Counted from the first letter of the stretch, positions 54,759 to 64,000 are shown. The stretch: DNA of 64,000 bases from Peribacillus simplex (GCF_001542915.1 NZ_LNNH01000019.1:1-64000), one strand, 5' to 3'. Made by a program: numbers and translations. Notes: generated by a model not told the origin, from the letters alone.

Positions 54759-57383
54759 TTATTTGGCATCAAACCATGTTGGCCCGAAGGCATAATCCAC
54801 TTTAAGAGGCACGTTCAATCCGATGGCATTTTCCATTTCCTCTGGAACGATCACCTTCAGGATTTCGAGCTCCTCCGGCGGAGCTTCAAAAATCAATTCA
54901 TCATGCACCTGTAGGAGCATCCTCGTCTTGAGCCCCTCCTTGATCAGGCGCTTGTTCATGTTGATCATCGCAAGCTTGATGATATCCGCGGCACTTCCCT
55001 GGATCGGCGTGTTCATCGCCGTACGTTCCGCAAAGCTCCTGATGTTGAAGTTCCTGCTCGTAATCTCAGGTATATAGCGCCTTCTTTGCATGAGGGTGGT
55101 GCTATATCCTTTTTGGCGGGCTTCATGGATGCTTTCTTCCATATATTCCTGTACACCCGGAAAGCTTCTTAAATACTTCTCGATGAACTCCCCAGCTTCT
55201 TTTCTCGTAATGCCCAGGCTTTGTGATAACCCGTAATCGCTTATTCCATAAACAATTCCGAAGTTGACCGCTTTGGCTTGGCGTCTCATGTTCGATGTGA
55301 CTTCCTCCGCCGATACATGGAAGACATCCATCGCCGTTCTTGTATGGATGTCCATCCCAGCCTGGAATGCTTCCACAAGTCCGCTGTCATTGGCGATGTG
55401 TGCCAGCACGCGTAATTCGATTTGCGAATAGTCAGCCGCGAAAATGATCCAATCCTTCTCGGAAGGAATGAAAGCCTGCCTGATTTTCCTTCCTTCTTCC
55501 AGCCTGATCGGAATATTTTGCAGGTTGGGATCTGTCGAGCTTAAGCGGCCTGTCTGGGTCAAGGCTTGGTTGAAACGGGTGTGCACCTTATCCGATTTGC
55601 CATTGACCACTTTAAGCAAGCCTTCGATATATGTGGATTGAAGCTTCCCAAGCTGGCGGTACAGCAATATTTCCTTCACGATATCATGCTTGCTCTCCAG
55701 TTTTTCCAGCACATCAGCGGAAGTGGAGTAGCCTGTTTTCGTTTTCTTCATGACCGGGAGCTCCAATTTTTCAAAAAGGATGGCTCCAAGCTGTTTAGGT
55801 GAATTGATATTGAAAGCTTCGCCAGCCAAATCAAAAATCCTCGCTTCGATCGTTCTTAAGCGTCCAGCCAATTCCTGCCCCATATTTTTCAGACGGCCAA
55901 TATCCACCTTTATGCCTTGCCATTCCATGTTTGCCAGGATGATCGATAATGGCAGCTCAAGGTCCGTCAATAAATGAAATTGCTCAAAATCATGAAGCCT
56001 ATCAATCATCGGTCCTTTCAAAGAAAGGATCGCCTTCGATTTTCTGGCAATATGCTCGCTTAATTCAGCTTCACCAGGAATCATGCGTTTTGCGCCTTTT
56101 CCATAGAACACGTCATCGGTTTCAAGACGGATCGCGCCTTGGGTTTTCGTGATTTCCGCCACTTCATCCACTGACTCCGCAGGATCCAGGATGTAAGAGG
56201 CCAAAAATACATCAAAATCGATGCCCTTTATTTCGACTCCCCGATGGCGGAGTGCCACGACAGTTCGTTTCGCATCGAAAACCGTTTTCTTTTTCGTTTC
56301 ATCCTCGGCCCAGGATTTGAATGCCGCGGAGTTCAAAGCACTATCACCATGGAAATAGAAATGACCAAGCTCATTACTGATGGCAATCCCGATGATGTCG
56401 GCACGATGATAATTATCCTCTAGAATTTCCACATATAGAGCACTTTCATCCGCATACATGCCTTCCGTCATTTCCGCCGTCTTGACCTCGATCTTTTCCT
56501 GCTCAAGCGGGACAGTTTCCGCAACATCCAATTTATCGAGCAAGGTCGAAAAGCCCAGCTCTTTATAAAATGAAATGACCCGATCCTGATCGATCCCGCT
56601 GTACTCGGTCTCGTTCAGGGAAACTTCAATCGGCGCTTCCCTCGTTATCGTGGCAAGCTCCTTGCTTAAAAGGGCCAGATCTTTATGTTCTTCTATCTTC
56701 TCTTTCAATTTTTGTCCGCTTACCTCTTCAATCGACTGAAGAAGGTTTTCTACCGTTTCAAATTGATGCAAGAGCTTAAGTGCGGTTTTCTCGCCAACGC
56801 CCGGTATCCCGGGGATATTGTCGGAAGCGTCTCCCATCAGCCCCTTTAAATCTATGATCTGCAATGGGGATAGTCCGTATTTTTCGTGTATATGCTTTGG
56901 TGTATATTCCTCGATTTCAGTAATTCCCTTTTTCGTGATCGAAACCGTCGTACTAGGGGAGGATAGTTGCGTCAAATCCTTATCACCGGAAATGACCTTG
57001 ACCTCGAAGCCGTCTTTTTCTGCTTGTAACGACAGTGTACCGATGATATCATCTGCCTCATAATTCTCCAGCTCATACCTTTTTATTTGAAAACAATCGA
57101 GCAGCTCGCGAATGAAGGGGAATTGCTCGGACAATTCCGGGGGCGTTTTTTGGCGTCCGCCCTTATATTCCTTGAATGTCGCATGTCTGAATGTCGTCTT
57201 GCCCGCATCAAAGGCTACCAGTATGTGCGTTGGTTTTTCCTCTGCGAGTATGCGGTTGAGCATCATCGTGAATCCGTAAACGGAATTCGTATGCACCCCT
57301 TTATCATTATTCAGGAGCGGAAGCGCAAAAAATGCACGGTAAGCAATGCTGTTTCCATCTATGAGTACTAATTTTTTATCCAT
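54759..57383 (-). CDS. polA: DNA polymerase I
   Basis: Fills gaps in repair and removes Okazaki primers. The 874-aa protein has a 5'-3' exonuclease domain (about 1-290: LVAFDAGKTTFRH, then DKDLTQL). A degenerate 3'-5' exonuclease domain without the DxE acidic set follows, as in other Bacillus Pol I. The polymerase domain has AADYSQIELRVLAH (motif A), the O helix RRQAKAVNFGIVYG and LQVHDELIFE (motif C). GGAGGT precedes the ATG. It is followed closely by mutM. Confidence 0.98.
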   Translation of the reverse strand: MDKKLVLIDGNSIAYRAFFALPLLNNDKGVHTNSVYGFTMMLNRILAEEKPTHILVAFDAGKTTFRHATFKEYKGGRQKTPPELSEQFPFIRELLDCFQIKRYELENYEADDIIGTLSLQAEKDGFEVKVISGDKDLTQLSSPSTTVSITKKGITEIEEYTPKHIHEKYGLSPLQIIDLKGLMGDASDNIPGIPGVGEKTALKLLHQFETVENLLQSIEEVSGQKLKEKIEEHKDLALLSKELATITREAPIEVSLNETEYSGIDQDRVISFYKELGFSTLLDKLDVAETVPLEQEKIEVKTAEMTEGMYADESALYVEILEDNYHRADIIGIAISNELGHFYFHGDSALNSAAFKSWAEDETKKKTVFDAKRTVVALRHRGVEIKGIDFDVFLASYILDPAESVDEVAEITKTQGAIRLETDDVFYGKGAKRMIPGEAELSEHIARKSKAILSLKGPMIDRLHDFEQFHLLTDLELPLSIILANMEWQGIKVDIGRLKNMGQELAGRLRTIEARIFDLAGEAFNINSPKQLGAILFEKLELPVMKKTKTGYSTSADVLEKLESKHDIVKEILLYRQLGKLQSTYIEGLLKVVNGKSDKVHTRFNQALTQTGRLSSTDPNLQNIPIRLEEGRKIRQAFIPSEKDWIIFAADYSQIELRVLAHIANDSGLVEAFQAGMDIHTRTAMDVFHVSAEEVTSNMRRQAKAVNFGIVYGISDYGLSQSLGITRKEAGEFIEKYLRSFPGVQEYMEESIHEARQKGYSTTLMQRRRYIPEITSRNFNIRSFAERTAMNTPIQGSAADIIKLAMINMNKRLIKEGLKTRMLLQVHDELIFEAPPEELEILKVIVPEEMENAIGLNVPLKVDYAFGPTWFDAK

Positions 57384-57439
57384 ATCCGTCTACCTCCAGA
57401 CCAACAGGTTTATGTATTTTCAGCTTCTATTTATATCGC

Positions 57440-57505
57440 AAAAAAAGCCGTTCATTTTCTCCCTCTATTCTACCATGAGTAGAAGCGGAAAGAAAAATGA
57501 CGGCT
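57440..57505 (-). terminator. hflC terminator
   Basis: A long imperfect minus-strand stem (AGCCGT...ACGGCT with further pairing inside) followed by T7. It lies immediately beyond the hflC stop codon. Confidence 0.8.
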
Positions 57506-57511
57506 ATGCGG

Positions 57512-58444
57512 TTATTTTGTATTTCCCATTAACAAGCTTGCATAGGGGGAATCCGACGGGAGAACGATGACCGTTTGATCGCCAATCGTCTTTTTGTAGG
57601 ATTCAAGAGTCCGGTATAGTTTATAGAATTCCGGATCCTTGGAAAATGATTTATTATAGATTTTCGCTGCTTCCCCTTCTCCTTCTGCCCTGATCACTTC
57701 GGCATTCGCCTCCGCAGTCGAGAGCAACTCCTTCACCTTCCGATCCGTATCCGCAACGATCCGGTTCTTCGTCGCGTCACCTTTGGAAAGGTACTCTTGC
57801 GCTTTCGATTCACGTTCGGAAATCATTCTCTTGAAAACGGACGCTTCATTTTCAGCAGGCAAATCCGTCCTTTTTATCCGGACATCCGTCAAGCTGATGC
57901 CATAATTGTCATTTTGGAGCAGCTCGTTGACCTTTTCCGTTATGCGGTCATTTAAACTTCCTCTGGACGACTTCTCATCATTGATGATTTCATCATAATT
58001 CAATTGGCCCAGCTCTGAACGAACGGCTGAATAGATGAACTCCTCCATTTTCGTTTCCGCATTTTCAAACGTCCTTGCATTTGTAATCAGCTTCTTCGGG
58101 TCTTCGATTCTCCAAACTGCATAGTTATCGATCAGCATCCGTTTTTTATCTTTCGTATTGATTTCCGCCTCGGATACATCCGAACTCATTTGGTACTTCG
58201 GCAAGGTCATGACACTTTGGATGAATGGCACTTTCGCCTTTAATCCCGGGGTCTTATCGATCCTAACAACCTCACCGAATTGACGGACGACTTTATATTC
58301 CCCTTCTTTGACGATATAGACATTGGTGAAGACGATCAGCAGCAGGACGATGAAGATAATGAGGAAGATGCCGATCCTGAAATAGCCCCTCCAATGAAAA
58401 TCGCCTTTTTTCAGCTCAGTGAAATCGATTATTTTCCCGCTCAT
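57512..58444 (-). CDS. hflC: SPFH-domain protein HflC (FtsH modulator)
   Basis: Membrane-anchored prohibitin-like protein that forms a complex with HflK around FtsH protease in other bacteria. The 310-aa product has one N-terminal membrane helix (IFLIIFIVLLLIVFTNVYIV) and an SPFH/band 7 domain (about 45-240). B. subtilis does not have this gene pair as far as I know. The start overlaps the hflK stop by 4 bases. Confidence 0.92.
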   Translation of the reverse strand: MSGKIIDFTELKKGDFHWRGYFRIGIFLIIFIVLLLIVFTNVYIVKEGEYKVVRQFGEVVRIDKTPGLKAKVPFIQSVMTLPKYQMSSDVSEAEINTKDKKRMLIDNYAVWRIEDPKKLITNARTFENAETKMEEFIYSAVRSELGQLNYDEIINDEKSSRGSLNDRITEKVNELLQNDNYGISLTDVRIKRTDLPAENEASVFKRMISERESKAQEYLSKGDATKNRIVADTDRKVKELLSTAEANAEVIRAEGEGEAAKIYNKSFSKDPEFYKLYRTLESYKKTIGDQTVIVLPSDSPYASLLMGNTK

Positions 58445-59481
58445 CGTTGTGCGCCCCCTTCCGCTGTCGCTTTTTCCTCCGATGGATTCTCCTTCTTCGC
58501 TTCCATATCGGCAGCATCCTCTTCAGGAGCCGGCGCTTTTTTCGTTTCCTCTTTTTCAAGGGAACGAAGCGGTAAATATTTCATCGTATTTCCATCATCA
58601 TTCATGATATAAATCTCGGCATTCGGCAATACTCCCTCTAGGGTCTCAATAATAAGACGGTCCTTCGTAATTCCCTTATTGCCTTTATACTCACTATATA
58701 GTTTTTCAAAAACCGCCACATCCCCGCGAGCGGCCTCGGTACGGGCAGCTTTATCCCCATTGGCCTGCGAAAGGATGGCGTCTTTTTCCCCTACCGCTTC
58801 ATTCATCCGTTTATTTTCATATTTATCGGCTTCGTTTCTTTTCGTATTGGCCGTTTCACGGGCATCCGTCACATTCGTAAACGCTTTCCGCACTTCTTCA
58901 TTCGGTAACTCCACATCCTGGAGCTTAACTGCTGAAATGGAAATCCCAACATCATACTTCTCCATTAGCTGGGTCAATAATTCCCGTACATCCGCTTCGA
59001 TTTTCGCTTTCCCGGAAGTGAGTGCATCATCGATTTTCGTGCTGCCGATGATGCTCCTTAATGCAGCGGAAGTGGTGTCATACAATATTTTTTCCGGATC
59101 ATCTGCATTGTATAGATATTTTGGAGGGTCGGTGATTTTCCACTGAACAACCAGGTCGGCCAGCACGATGTTTTCATCACCCGTAATCATTTTCGTCTCA
59201 CTCGGGTAGTCCTTCACTTCTCCGTCCTCTTCCTTATATCCGAACTTAAGGCTGAATGTTTCTTTCGATAGCTTCTCAACCGATTGGATCGGCCAAGGCA
59301 GTTTAACGTGAAGACCTGGTTCCGTGATCGTCTCCTCCACCTTACCGAACGTCATGATGACAGCTTGATCGGACTCATCAACCGTGTACCAGGTCGTTAT
59401 CGCAACAACCCCCAAAATTATAATAAGAAAAACAAGTCCTGTGATCGTATAGATCCTTTTTAAGCTAATGATAGGTATCAC
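58441..59481 (-). CDS. hflK: SPFH-domain protein HflK (FtsH modulator)
   Basis: Partner of HflC. The protein has one N-terminal membrane helix (about 10-30) and an SPFH domain (about 40-260), ending in an acidic, low-complexity tail (residues 310-346). The GTG at 59481 is used here but is doubtful: the ribosome site AAGGGGTGA includes that GTG. An ATC (59472) or ATT (59469), 5-8 bases after the ribosome site, gives the N-terminus (M)SLKRIY that I recall for Bacillus HflK. A hairpin spans the ribosome site. Confidence 0.9.
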   Translation of the reverse strand: MIPIISLKRIYTITGLVFLIIILGVVAITTWYTVDESDQAVIMTFGKVEETITEPGLHVKLPWPIQSVEKLSKETFSLKFGYKEEDGEVKDYPSETKMITGDENIVLADLVVQWKITDPPKYLYNADDPEKILYDTTSAALRSIIGSTKIDDALTSGKAKIEADVRELLTQLMEKYDVGISISAVKLQDVELPNEEVRKAFTNVTDARETANTKRNEADKYENKRMNEAVGEKDAILSQANGDKAARTEAARGDVAVFEKLYSEYKGNKGITKDRLIIETLEGVLPNAEIYIMNDDGNTMKYLPLRSLEKEETKKAPAPEEDAADMEAKKENPSEEKATAEGGAQR

Positions 59482-59520
59482 CCCTTCTTTGCCGTTATAT
59501 CTTATTTACGCAAAGAAGGG
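59482..59520 (-). promoter_or_regulatory. Inverted repeat covering the hflK ribosome site
   Basis: A perfect 11-bp inverted repeat (59482-59492 with 59510-59520, 17-base loop). On the minus strand the 3' arm GCAAAGAAGGG holds most of the hflK ribosome binding site. As RNA it would hide that site. As DNA it might be an operator overlapping a weak promoter (TTTAGA, 16 bases, TAAGAT). Confidence 0.6.
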
Positions 59521-59593
59521 TCTAAAGTTTCATGAAAATGAAATATTTGCCTAATTAAATTGCCGTGAGATAACTCCAGTCGCAAATGCCCAA

Positions 59594-59623
59594 AATAAAA
59601 GACAGAGACGCTTTGTCTCTGTC
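59594..59623 (-). terminator. phoR terminator
   Basis: A 9-bp stem GACAGAGAC/GTCTCTGTC around AAAGC, followed by TTTTATTTT on the minus strand, about 100 bases past the phoR stop codon. Confidence 0.85.
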
Positions 59624-59722
59624 CGTGCTTAACTCCTTGGATGAGGGGTTGTACAATCATTGTACCCCGCCATTATGAAGTCCATTTTAAGGAATTGTAA
59701 ACGCTATGTAAATTACCGCGAA

Positions 59723-61501
59723 TTACATTTTTCCTTTTAAGCTTTTATTTAGCGTAACCGTAAATGTCGTTCCCGCGCCAGGTGTGCTTTCCACTTTGAT
59801 TTTCCCTTTATGGACTTCAATGATATGCTTGACGATCGCCAGCCCAATTCCCGTTCCGCCCGAATCACGGCTCCTCGCCTTATCAATGCGGTAAAACCGT
59901 TCAAAAATCCTCGGCAATTCCTTTTCGTCGATTCCGATTCCATTATCTTGAACGGTGATGTCCACAGTCTGTTCATGTTCAATGACATTGACGGATACCC
60001 TTCCGCCATTTGGCGTGTAGGTCAGTGCATTCGTTATCAAATTAATGAACACCTGTTTGATCCTGTCCGATTCCCCTTCAACGAATACCGGGTTCTGTGA
60101 TGAATTGATCTGAAGCATTACTTCTTTTTGCTTCAGCTTTCCTATAAGCATCTCCTGTATTTCACCAAGGACTTTCGTCATGTCAACGACGCCTGCTTTC
60201 AGAACGAATTCCTGCTGCTCCATCTTGGATAAATTCAAAAGCTCCTGAATGAGTTCCTGCAGCCGGTCGCTTTCTTTCAAGATGATCGATAAAAAGTGCT
60301 TCAAGGTTTTTTCGTCTTTTAGGGCCCCATCCAATAAGGTTTCCGAAAAGCCTTTGATGGAAGTGATCGGAGTCCTCAATTCATGGGAAACGTTGGCGAC
60401 GAAATCCTTGCGCATTTGCTCGAGCCGCTTCAATTCGGTGATATCATGGAAAATGAGCAGGATCCCCTTCCATTCGTCATGATTCCCGATGATAGGCGCC
60501 CCATATATTTCAAAGTGCTTGCGCTCGATGGCAAGCGGTATCTTCACCTGGCGTTTTATCGTTTTTTCGGTTCGGAAAATCTCTTCGATGATCGAGATGA
60601 CTTCCTGATCTTTAATGACCGAATAATATTCCTGAAACAAAAACGTAGCGGCATCCACACGGAAGCTTTTTTTGAATTCTCGGTTGATTACGGTGGTATA
60701 GCCCTTACTGTCTATAAGCAGGACGCCGCTTCCGATATTTTCAACAAGCGTTTCCAAGCGATCCTGATTCATTTCCCTCGCTATCTCGGTTTCTTGCAGG
60801 TTCCTTGCCAATATGTTCAAGGACGTCGTCAGCATCCCCGTTTCATCCGAATGCCGTTCCAATGTCCGAGTCCCATAATTCCCTTTGGCCAATTCAATGG
60901 CTGCCATCGTCGCTTCCTCGATCGGCCGGGTATAATAAGAAGTGATTTTACTGGCAAGCATGAGAATGATGATCAAGGCCACACCTAAACAAATGATCAA
61001 AATTTGCCACATTTGCTTATTCACCTGATGAATGGCTTCGATTTCGTTGCTATGTACGACAAAACCTTCAATCTTGCCATCCTTTTCAATCGTCTTCCAA
61101 TAATAATGAAGGTCCGAGTCCCCTTCAACCACTTCATACCCTTCCCCATGCTTACGCCCTTTTTCCAACGTAATTTCACGAAGGACATTTGCGTGGTTCT
61201 TGAGTATCTCATTGGATGAAGTCGAATCGTATAATATCTCCCCGTTCGTTGAGAGAATGGTTAAGTTCGAATCCAGGAGGGGCGTCAGCTTTGCCGTTTT
61301 CCCTTTTTCCAAAAAGGAGTCGATCCCCCCATGTTCTTGAATATATGTAGATATGAAAAATGTTTCATTCTGTATACGCTCATTAAAAGTTTTAATATAA
61401 TAGCTTTTGAACAAATGTCCCAATAAAAAGCCCACGGCCATCAGGACGACCATCACAAGCGTGATGAGGGTAAACAGGAGCTTTTTACGATAGGTTGTCA
61501 T
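59723..61501 (-). CDS. phoR: Phosphate-sensing histidine kinase PhoR
   Basis: Membrane sensor kinase of the PhoPR phosphate-starvation system. The 592-aa protein has an N-terminal membrane helix, an extracytoplasmic PAS-like domain, a second helix (ILIICLGVALIIILML), HAMP, a PAS domain and a HisKA domain with the phospho-acceptor in VSHELRTPITS. The HATPase boxes DNGIGI and GGTGIGLAIVKH close it. The start overlaps the phoP stop by 4 bases. Length is close to B. subtilis PhoR (579). Confidence 0.96.
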   Translation of the reverse strand: MTTYRKKLLFTLITLVMVVLMAVGFLLGHLFKSYYIKTFNERIQNETFFISTYIQEHGGIDSFLEKGKTAKLTPLLDSNLTILSTNGEILYDSTSSNEILKNHANVLREITLEKGRKHGEGYEVVEGDSDLHYYWKTIEKDGKIEGFVVHSNEIEAIHQVNKQMWQILIICLGVALIIILMLASKITSYYTRPIEEATMAAIELAKGNYGTRTLERHSDETGMLTTSLNILARNLQETEIAREMNQDRLETLVENIGSGVLLIDSKGYTTVINREFKKSFRVDAATFLFQEYYSVIKDQEVISIIEEIFRTEKTIKRQVKIPLAIERKHFEIYGAPIIGNHDEWKGILLIFHDITELKRLEQMRKDFVANVSHELRTPITSIKGFSETLLDGALKDEKTLKHFLSIILKESDRLQELIQELLNLSKMEQQEFVLKAGVVDMTKVLGEIQEMLIGKLKQKEVMLQINSSQNPVFVEGESDRIKQVFINLITNALTYTPNGGRVSVNVIEHEQTVDITVQDNGIGIDEKELPRIFERFYRIDKARSRDSGGTGIGLAIVKHIIEVHKGKIKVESTPGAGTTFTVTLNKSLKGKM

Positions 61502-62217
61502 TCCTTTTTCGGCTCCTCAAGCTTATAGCCCAAGCCCCTGATCGTTTTGATATATAAAGGTTTTTTTGTATCTTTCTCGATTTTTTCACGAAGGTGGCTA
61601 ATATGCACATCGACGATCCGGGAATCCCCCGCAAAATCATAATTCCATACTGCACTGAGCAGCTGGTCCCTCGTTAATACCCTTCCTTTATTCTTCGCCA
61701 AATATAATAGTAATTCAAATTCCTTTGGTGTCAATTCCAATTGCTGTTCATCAAAGAATGCTTCGTATCGATCAGGAAACACTTTCAATTCCCCCAACTC
61801 CAAGAGACCATCTTCCTGATCCTGACCTGCCTCACTTCCATTGGATTGCAGCTGCGACCTTCTTAGTATGGCTTTAATTCTTGCCACAACCTCACGTGGA
61901 CTAAATGGCTTGGTTAAGTAATCATCAGCTCCAAGTTCAAGTCCCAGTACTTTGTCAAATTCATCGTCCTTGGCTGTCAGCATCAGGATCGGTATATTGA
62001 TTTTCTGCTGGCGGAGCTGTTTACATACCTCAAGCCCATCCATTTTCGGCAGCATCAAATCCAATACGACCAAATCGGGACGTACATCCACAGCAGCCTG
62101 AAGGCCTTCTTCTCCATCCAAAGCCGTGATCACCGAATAGCCTGCTTGTTCTAGGTTGTACTGAAGTAAGGTAACGATTGATTGTTCATCATCCACTACG
62201 AGAATTTTCTTTGACAT
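61498..62217 (-). CDS. phoP: Phosphate response regulator PhoP
   Basis: OmpR-family response regulator controlling the phosphate-starvation regulon. The 239-aa protein has a receiver domain (acidic DDE near 9-11, phosphorylated Asp53 in VLDLMLPKMDG, Lys in TKPFSPRE). A C-terminal winged helix follows (ELTPKEFELLLYLAKNKGRV, then VHISHLREKIE). The ATG at 62217 has AGGAGG. It lies upstream of phoR and downstream of mdh, as in B. subtilis. Confidence 0.97.
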   Translation of the reverse strand: MSKKILVVDDEQSIVTLLQYNLEQAGYSVITALDGEEGLQAAVDVRPDLVVLDLMLPKMDGLEVCKQLRQQKINIPILMLTAKDDEFDKVLGLELGADDYLTKPFSPREVVARIKAILRRSQLQSNGSEAGQDQEDGLLELGELKVFPDRYEAFFDEQQLELTPKEFELLLYLAKNKGRVLTRDQLLSAVWNYDFAGDSRIVDVHISHLREKIEKDTKKPLYIKTIRGLGYKLEEPKKE

Positions 62218-62280
62218 TAGATCCTCCTGCAATATGTATTACCCCATAGACCAAATTCTTCAGTCTACTCATCCAATTCC

Positions 62281-62310
62281 ATTATAAAGAATATTATCTG
62301 AAATTTACAC
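62281..62310 (-). promoter_or_regulatory. Candidate phoP promoter
   Basis: A minus-strand -10 TATAAT at 62281-62286 with a poor -35 17 bases upstream. I could not place clear PhoP-box direct repeats with confidence. Confidence 0.4.
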
Positions 62311-62365
62311 ATAAAAAAAATCATCGATCCGATTCCACTTTTTCATTGTCCCCAATCAGTCGGGT

Positions 62366-62421
62366 AAAAAAACAGCCCGAATATGGGGAGATAGGCATTG
62401 GCCTACCCCCCATGTCCGGGC
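62366..62421 (-). terminator. mdh terminator
   Basis: A long minus-strand stem (GCCCG, ATGGGG and GTAGG segments with their partners) closing on CAATG, followed by a T7 run, about 30 bases past the mdh stop codon. Confidence 0.85.
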
Positions 62422-62452
62422 ATTTGATATCAAGGGAACCTACACGTCTCCC

Positions 62453-63388
62453 TTACTGAAGGACTTGCATGACTGCTTTAACTGAGTCAACCGATTTGGA
62501 AAGCGCCGCTTTTTCGTCGTCAGTCAATTCAAGTTCAATGATTCTTTCAATGCCGTTAGCACCTAATACAGCCGGCACACCGAGGTAAATTCCTTCGAAT
62601 CCGTATTCACCTTCAAGATAGGCGATTGACGGAAGAACACGGCGTTGGTCTTTGAGGATCGCTTCAGCCATTTCCACCAGGGACGCAGCAGGTGCATAAT
62701 AGGCGCTGCCGTTTCCAAGAAGGTTCACGATTTCCCCGCCGCCAGTACGGGTGCGTGCCACGATTGCATCCAAACGTTCTTGGGGGATCAATGTTTCCAA
62801 AGGAATACCGCCAGCATAAGAATAACGTACAAGGGGAACCATATCATCCCCGTGTCCGCCAAGTACGAAACCAGTCACGTCCTTAACGGACAAGTTCAAT
62901 TCCTGTGCTACGAATGTTCGGAATCGGGCTGTATCAAGAACACCTGATTGCCCAATAACACGCTCCTTTGGGAAACCTGATTCTTTATAAACGGTATACG
63001 TCATGGCATCCACTGGGTTGGTCAAAACGATGATGGTTGTATTCGGAGAATGTTTAACCACTTCTTTGGTTACGGATATCATAACTTTTTGGTTGGTTTG
63101 AACTAAGTCGTCACGGCTCATACCTGGCTTACGAGCAATACCGGCAGTGATGATGACTACGTCGGAATCCTTTGAATCGGCATAATCGGAAGTGCCGGTG
63201 ATGTTAGCGTCGAAGCCCAGGACGGGACCTGCTTCCGCCATATCAAGCGCTTTACCCTTTGTAGGGCCTTCAGCTTGCGGAATATCGACTAACACGATAT
63301 CGCCAAGTTCTTTTTGGGCTGCCAGGAATGCTGCCGTGGCACCCGTGAAGCCTGCACCGACCACTGTGATCTTTTTACGCTTAGACAT
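62453..63388 (-). CDS. mdh: Malate dehydrogenase
   Basis: TCA-cycle enzyme oxidising malate to oxaloacetate with NAD. The 311-aa protein has the Rossmann start [15 protein letters not shown], the [11 protein letters not shown] loop and the catalytic [10 protein letters not shown] histidine. It is of the lactate-dehydrogenase-like type common in Bacillus. AGGAGG precedes the ATG. It follows icd, as in citZ-icd-mdh. Confidence 0.98.
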   Translation of the reverse strand: MSKRKKITVVGAGFTGATAAFLAAQKELGDIVLVDIPQAEGPTKGKALDMAEAGPVLGFDANITGTSDYADSKDSDVVIITAGIARKPGMSRDDLVQTNQKVMISVTKEVVKHSPNTTIIVLTNPVDAMTYTVYKESGFPKERVIGQSGVLDTARFRTFVAQELNLSVKDVTGFVLGGHGDDMVPLVRYSYAGGIPLETLIPQERLDAIVARTRTGGGEIVNLLGNGSAYYAPAASLVEMAEAILKDQRRVLPSIAYLEGEYGFEGIYLGVPAVLGANGIERIIELELTDDEKAALSKSVDSVKAVMQVLQ

Positions 63389-63456
63389 ATCATTTCCTCC
63401 TTGAATTGACTAAATTTTCGGAATACTTACAACGTCCTCATGTACACATATAAGCC

Positions 63457-63492
63457 TTCCGGAAAAGAACCCGCAGAGGAACTTTTCCGGAA
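63457..63492 (-). other. Inverted repeat between icd and mdh
   Basis: An 11-bp inverted repeat TTCCGGAAAAG/CTTTTCCGGAA with a 14-base loop. It has no U-run on the minus strand, so it is more likely a processing or stability stem than a full terminator. Confidence 0.5.
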
Positions 63493-63512
63493 AGCATCAT
63501 AAGCAAAGATTA

Positions 63513-64000
63513 TTATTTAAGGTTTTTGATAAGCTCGTCAGCGAACTCGGAACATTTAACTTCTGTTGCACCTTCCATTAGGCGGGCAAAGTCATATGTA
63601 ACAACTTTAGAAGCGATCGTTTGTTCAACTGATTTCGTGATGCTGTTAGCAGCTTCGTTCCAGCCAAGGTGTTCAAGTAAAAGAACGCCTGAAAGAAGAA
63701 CGGAAGATGGGTTAACTTTATCAAGGCCAGCATATTTCGGAGCCGTTCCGTGAGTTGCTTCGAAGATGGCATGTCCAGTTTCGTAGTTGATGTTTGCTCC
63801 TGGAGCGATACCGATTCCGCCAACTTGTGCAGCCAATGCATCTGAGATGTAATCTCCGTTCAAGTTCATTGTTGCAACAACATCAAACTCTTTAGGACGA
63901 GTCAGGATTTGTTGTAAGAAGATATCAGCAATGGAATCCTTAACGATGATTTTGCCTTCAGCTTCAGCAGCAGATTGTGCTTGGTTAGCAGCTTCAGTGC
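63513..64000 (-). CDS. icd: Isocitrate dehydrogenase (NADP), C-terminal part
   Basis: The gene runs off the right edge of the window, so only about 161 C-terminal residues are present and the start is not seen. The frame stays open to base 64000 and reads through an internal ATG at 63869. Segments [36 protein letters not shown] and [13 protein letters not shown] are typical of NADP-dependent Icd. It converts isocitrate to 2-oxoglutarate in the TCA cycle. It lies upstream of mdh in the citZ-icd-mdh arrangement. Confidence 0.96.
   Translation of the reverse strand, partial: TEAANQAQSAAEAEGKIIVKDSIADIFLQQILTRPKEFDVVATMNLNGDYISDALAAQVGGIGIAPGANINYETGHAIFEATHGTAPKYAGLDKVNPSSVLLSGVLLLEHLGWNEAANSITKSVEQTIASKVVTYDFARLMEGATEVKCSEFADELIKNLK

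Noticed and set aside
1-64000. CRISPR array, insertion sequence, prophage or tRNA cluster
   Set aside because: No regularly spaced repeats, transposase, integrase, phage structural gene or tRNA-like cloverleaf was found. The only tRNA-linked elements are the two T-box leaders.

Overview
The window is a stretch of chromosome from a spore-forming member of the Bacillaceae. A Peribacillus or B. simplex-like organism is my best guess, but the species cannot be fixed from the sequence alone. The evidence is gene order and content: an sdhCAB-yslB-lysC-uvrC-trxA-etfAB-fadB-fadR-lcfA-yshE-mutS2-polX-yshB-zapA-rnhC-pheTS-ysgA-sspI run, and a ysdC-ysdB-ysdA-rplT-rpmI-infC-thrS-ytxC-dnaI-dnaB-nrdR-speD-gapB-coaE-ytaF-mutM-polA-phoRP-mdh-icd run, both collinear with Bacillus subtilis. 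The spore genes sspI and ytxC, and ytaF, also fit. Nearly all genes lie on the minus strand. The exceptions are yslB, rnhC, sspI, lutR, lutABC and ysdB.

Layout. 1-4250: succinate dehydrogenase operon and yslB. 4260-8190: lysC under a lysine riboswitch, uvrC, trxA. 8200-13620: fatty acid degradation operon (lcfA, fadR, fadB, etfB, etfA) with two promoters and FadR sites. 13750-20940: a dispersed repeat, a 27-codon membrane-peptide ORF, yshE, mutS2, polX, yshB, zapA, rnhC. 20940-25530: pheT-pheS under a T-box, and ysgA. 25640-28450: sspI and three tandem YflT-domain general stress genes, each with its own terminator and its own good SigB promoter. 28630-38450: the most accessory-looking block, with glcF-glcD-cdaR (glycolate or D-lactate oxidation), lctP, lutR and lutABC (L-lactate oxidation); two LutR-type inverted repeats mark the lctP and lutA upstream regions. 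38450-43110: ysdC, a dimeric dUTPase, SigW-type ysdB, a TVP38-family membrane protein, ysdA and the infC-rpmI-rplT operon with its L20 leader. 43100-64000: a GNAT enzyme, thrS under a T-box, ytxC, primosome genes, nrdR, speD, gapB with CcpN-like sites, coaE, ytaF, mutM, polA, hflKC, phoPR, mdh and the 3' part of icd.

The genes fall mainly into central carbon metabolism (sdh, mdh, icd, gapB, lactate and fatty acid oxidation with electron-transferring flavoprotein), replication and repair (polA, polX, dnaB, dnaI, mutS2, mutM, uvrC, rnhC, nrdR, coaE, dUTPase) and translation (pheST, thrS, infC, L35, L20). The regulation is rich and readable: a lysine riboswitch, two T-boxes, an L20 leader, an AUU start on infC, FadR, LutR, CcpN, SigB and SigW sites.

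I did not find a wholly new multi-gene system. The best leads are the three-promoter SigB island, a hairpin that would hide the hflK ribosome binding site next to a likely non-AUG start, the 27-residue membrane peptide, the second promoter inside the fad operon, and a two-copy dispersed repeat. No tRNA, rRNA, CRISPR array, insertion sequence or prophage was seen.
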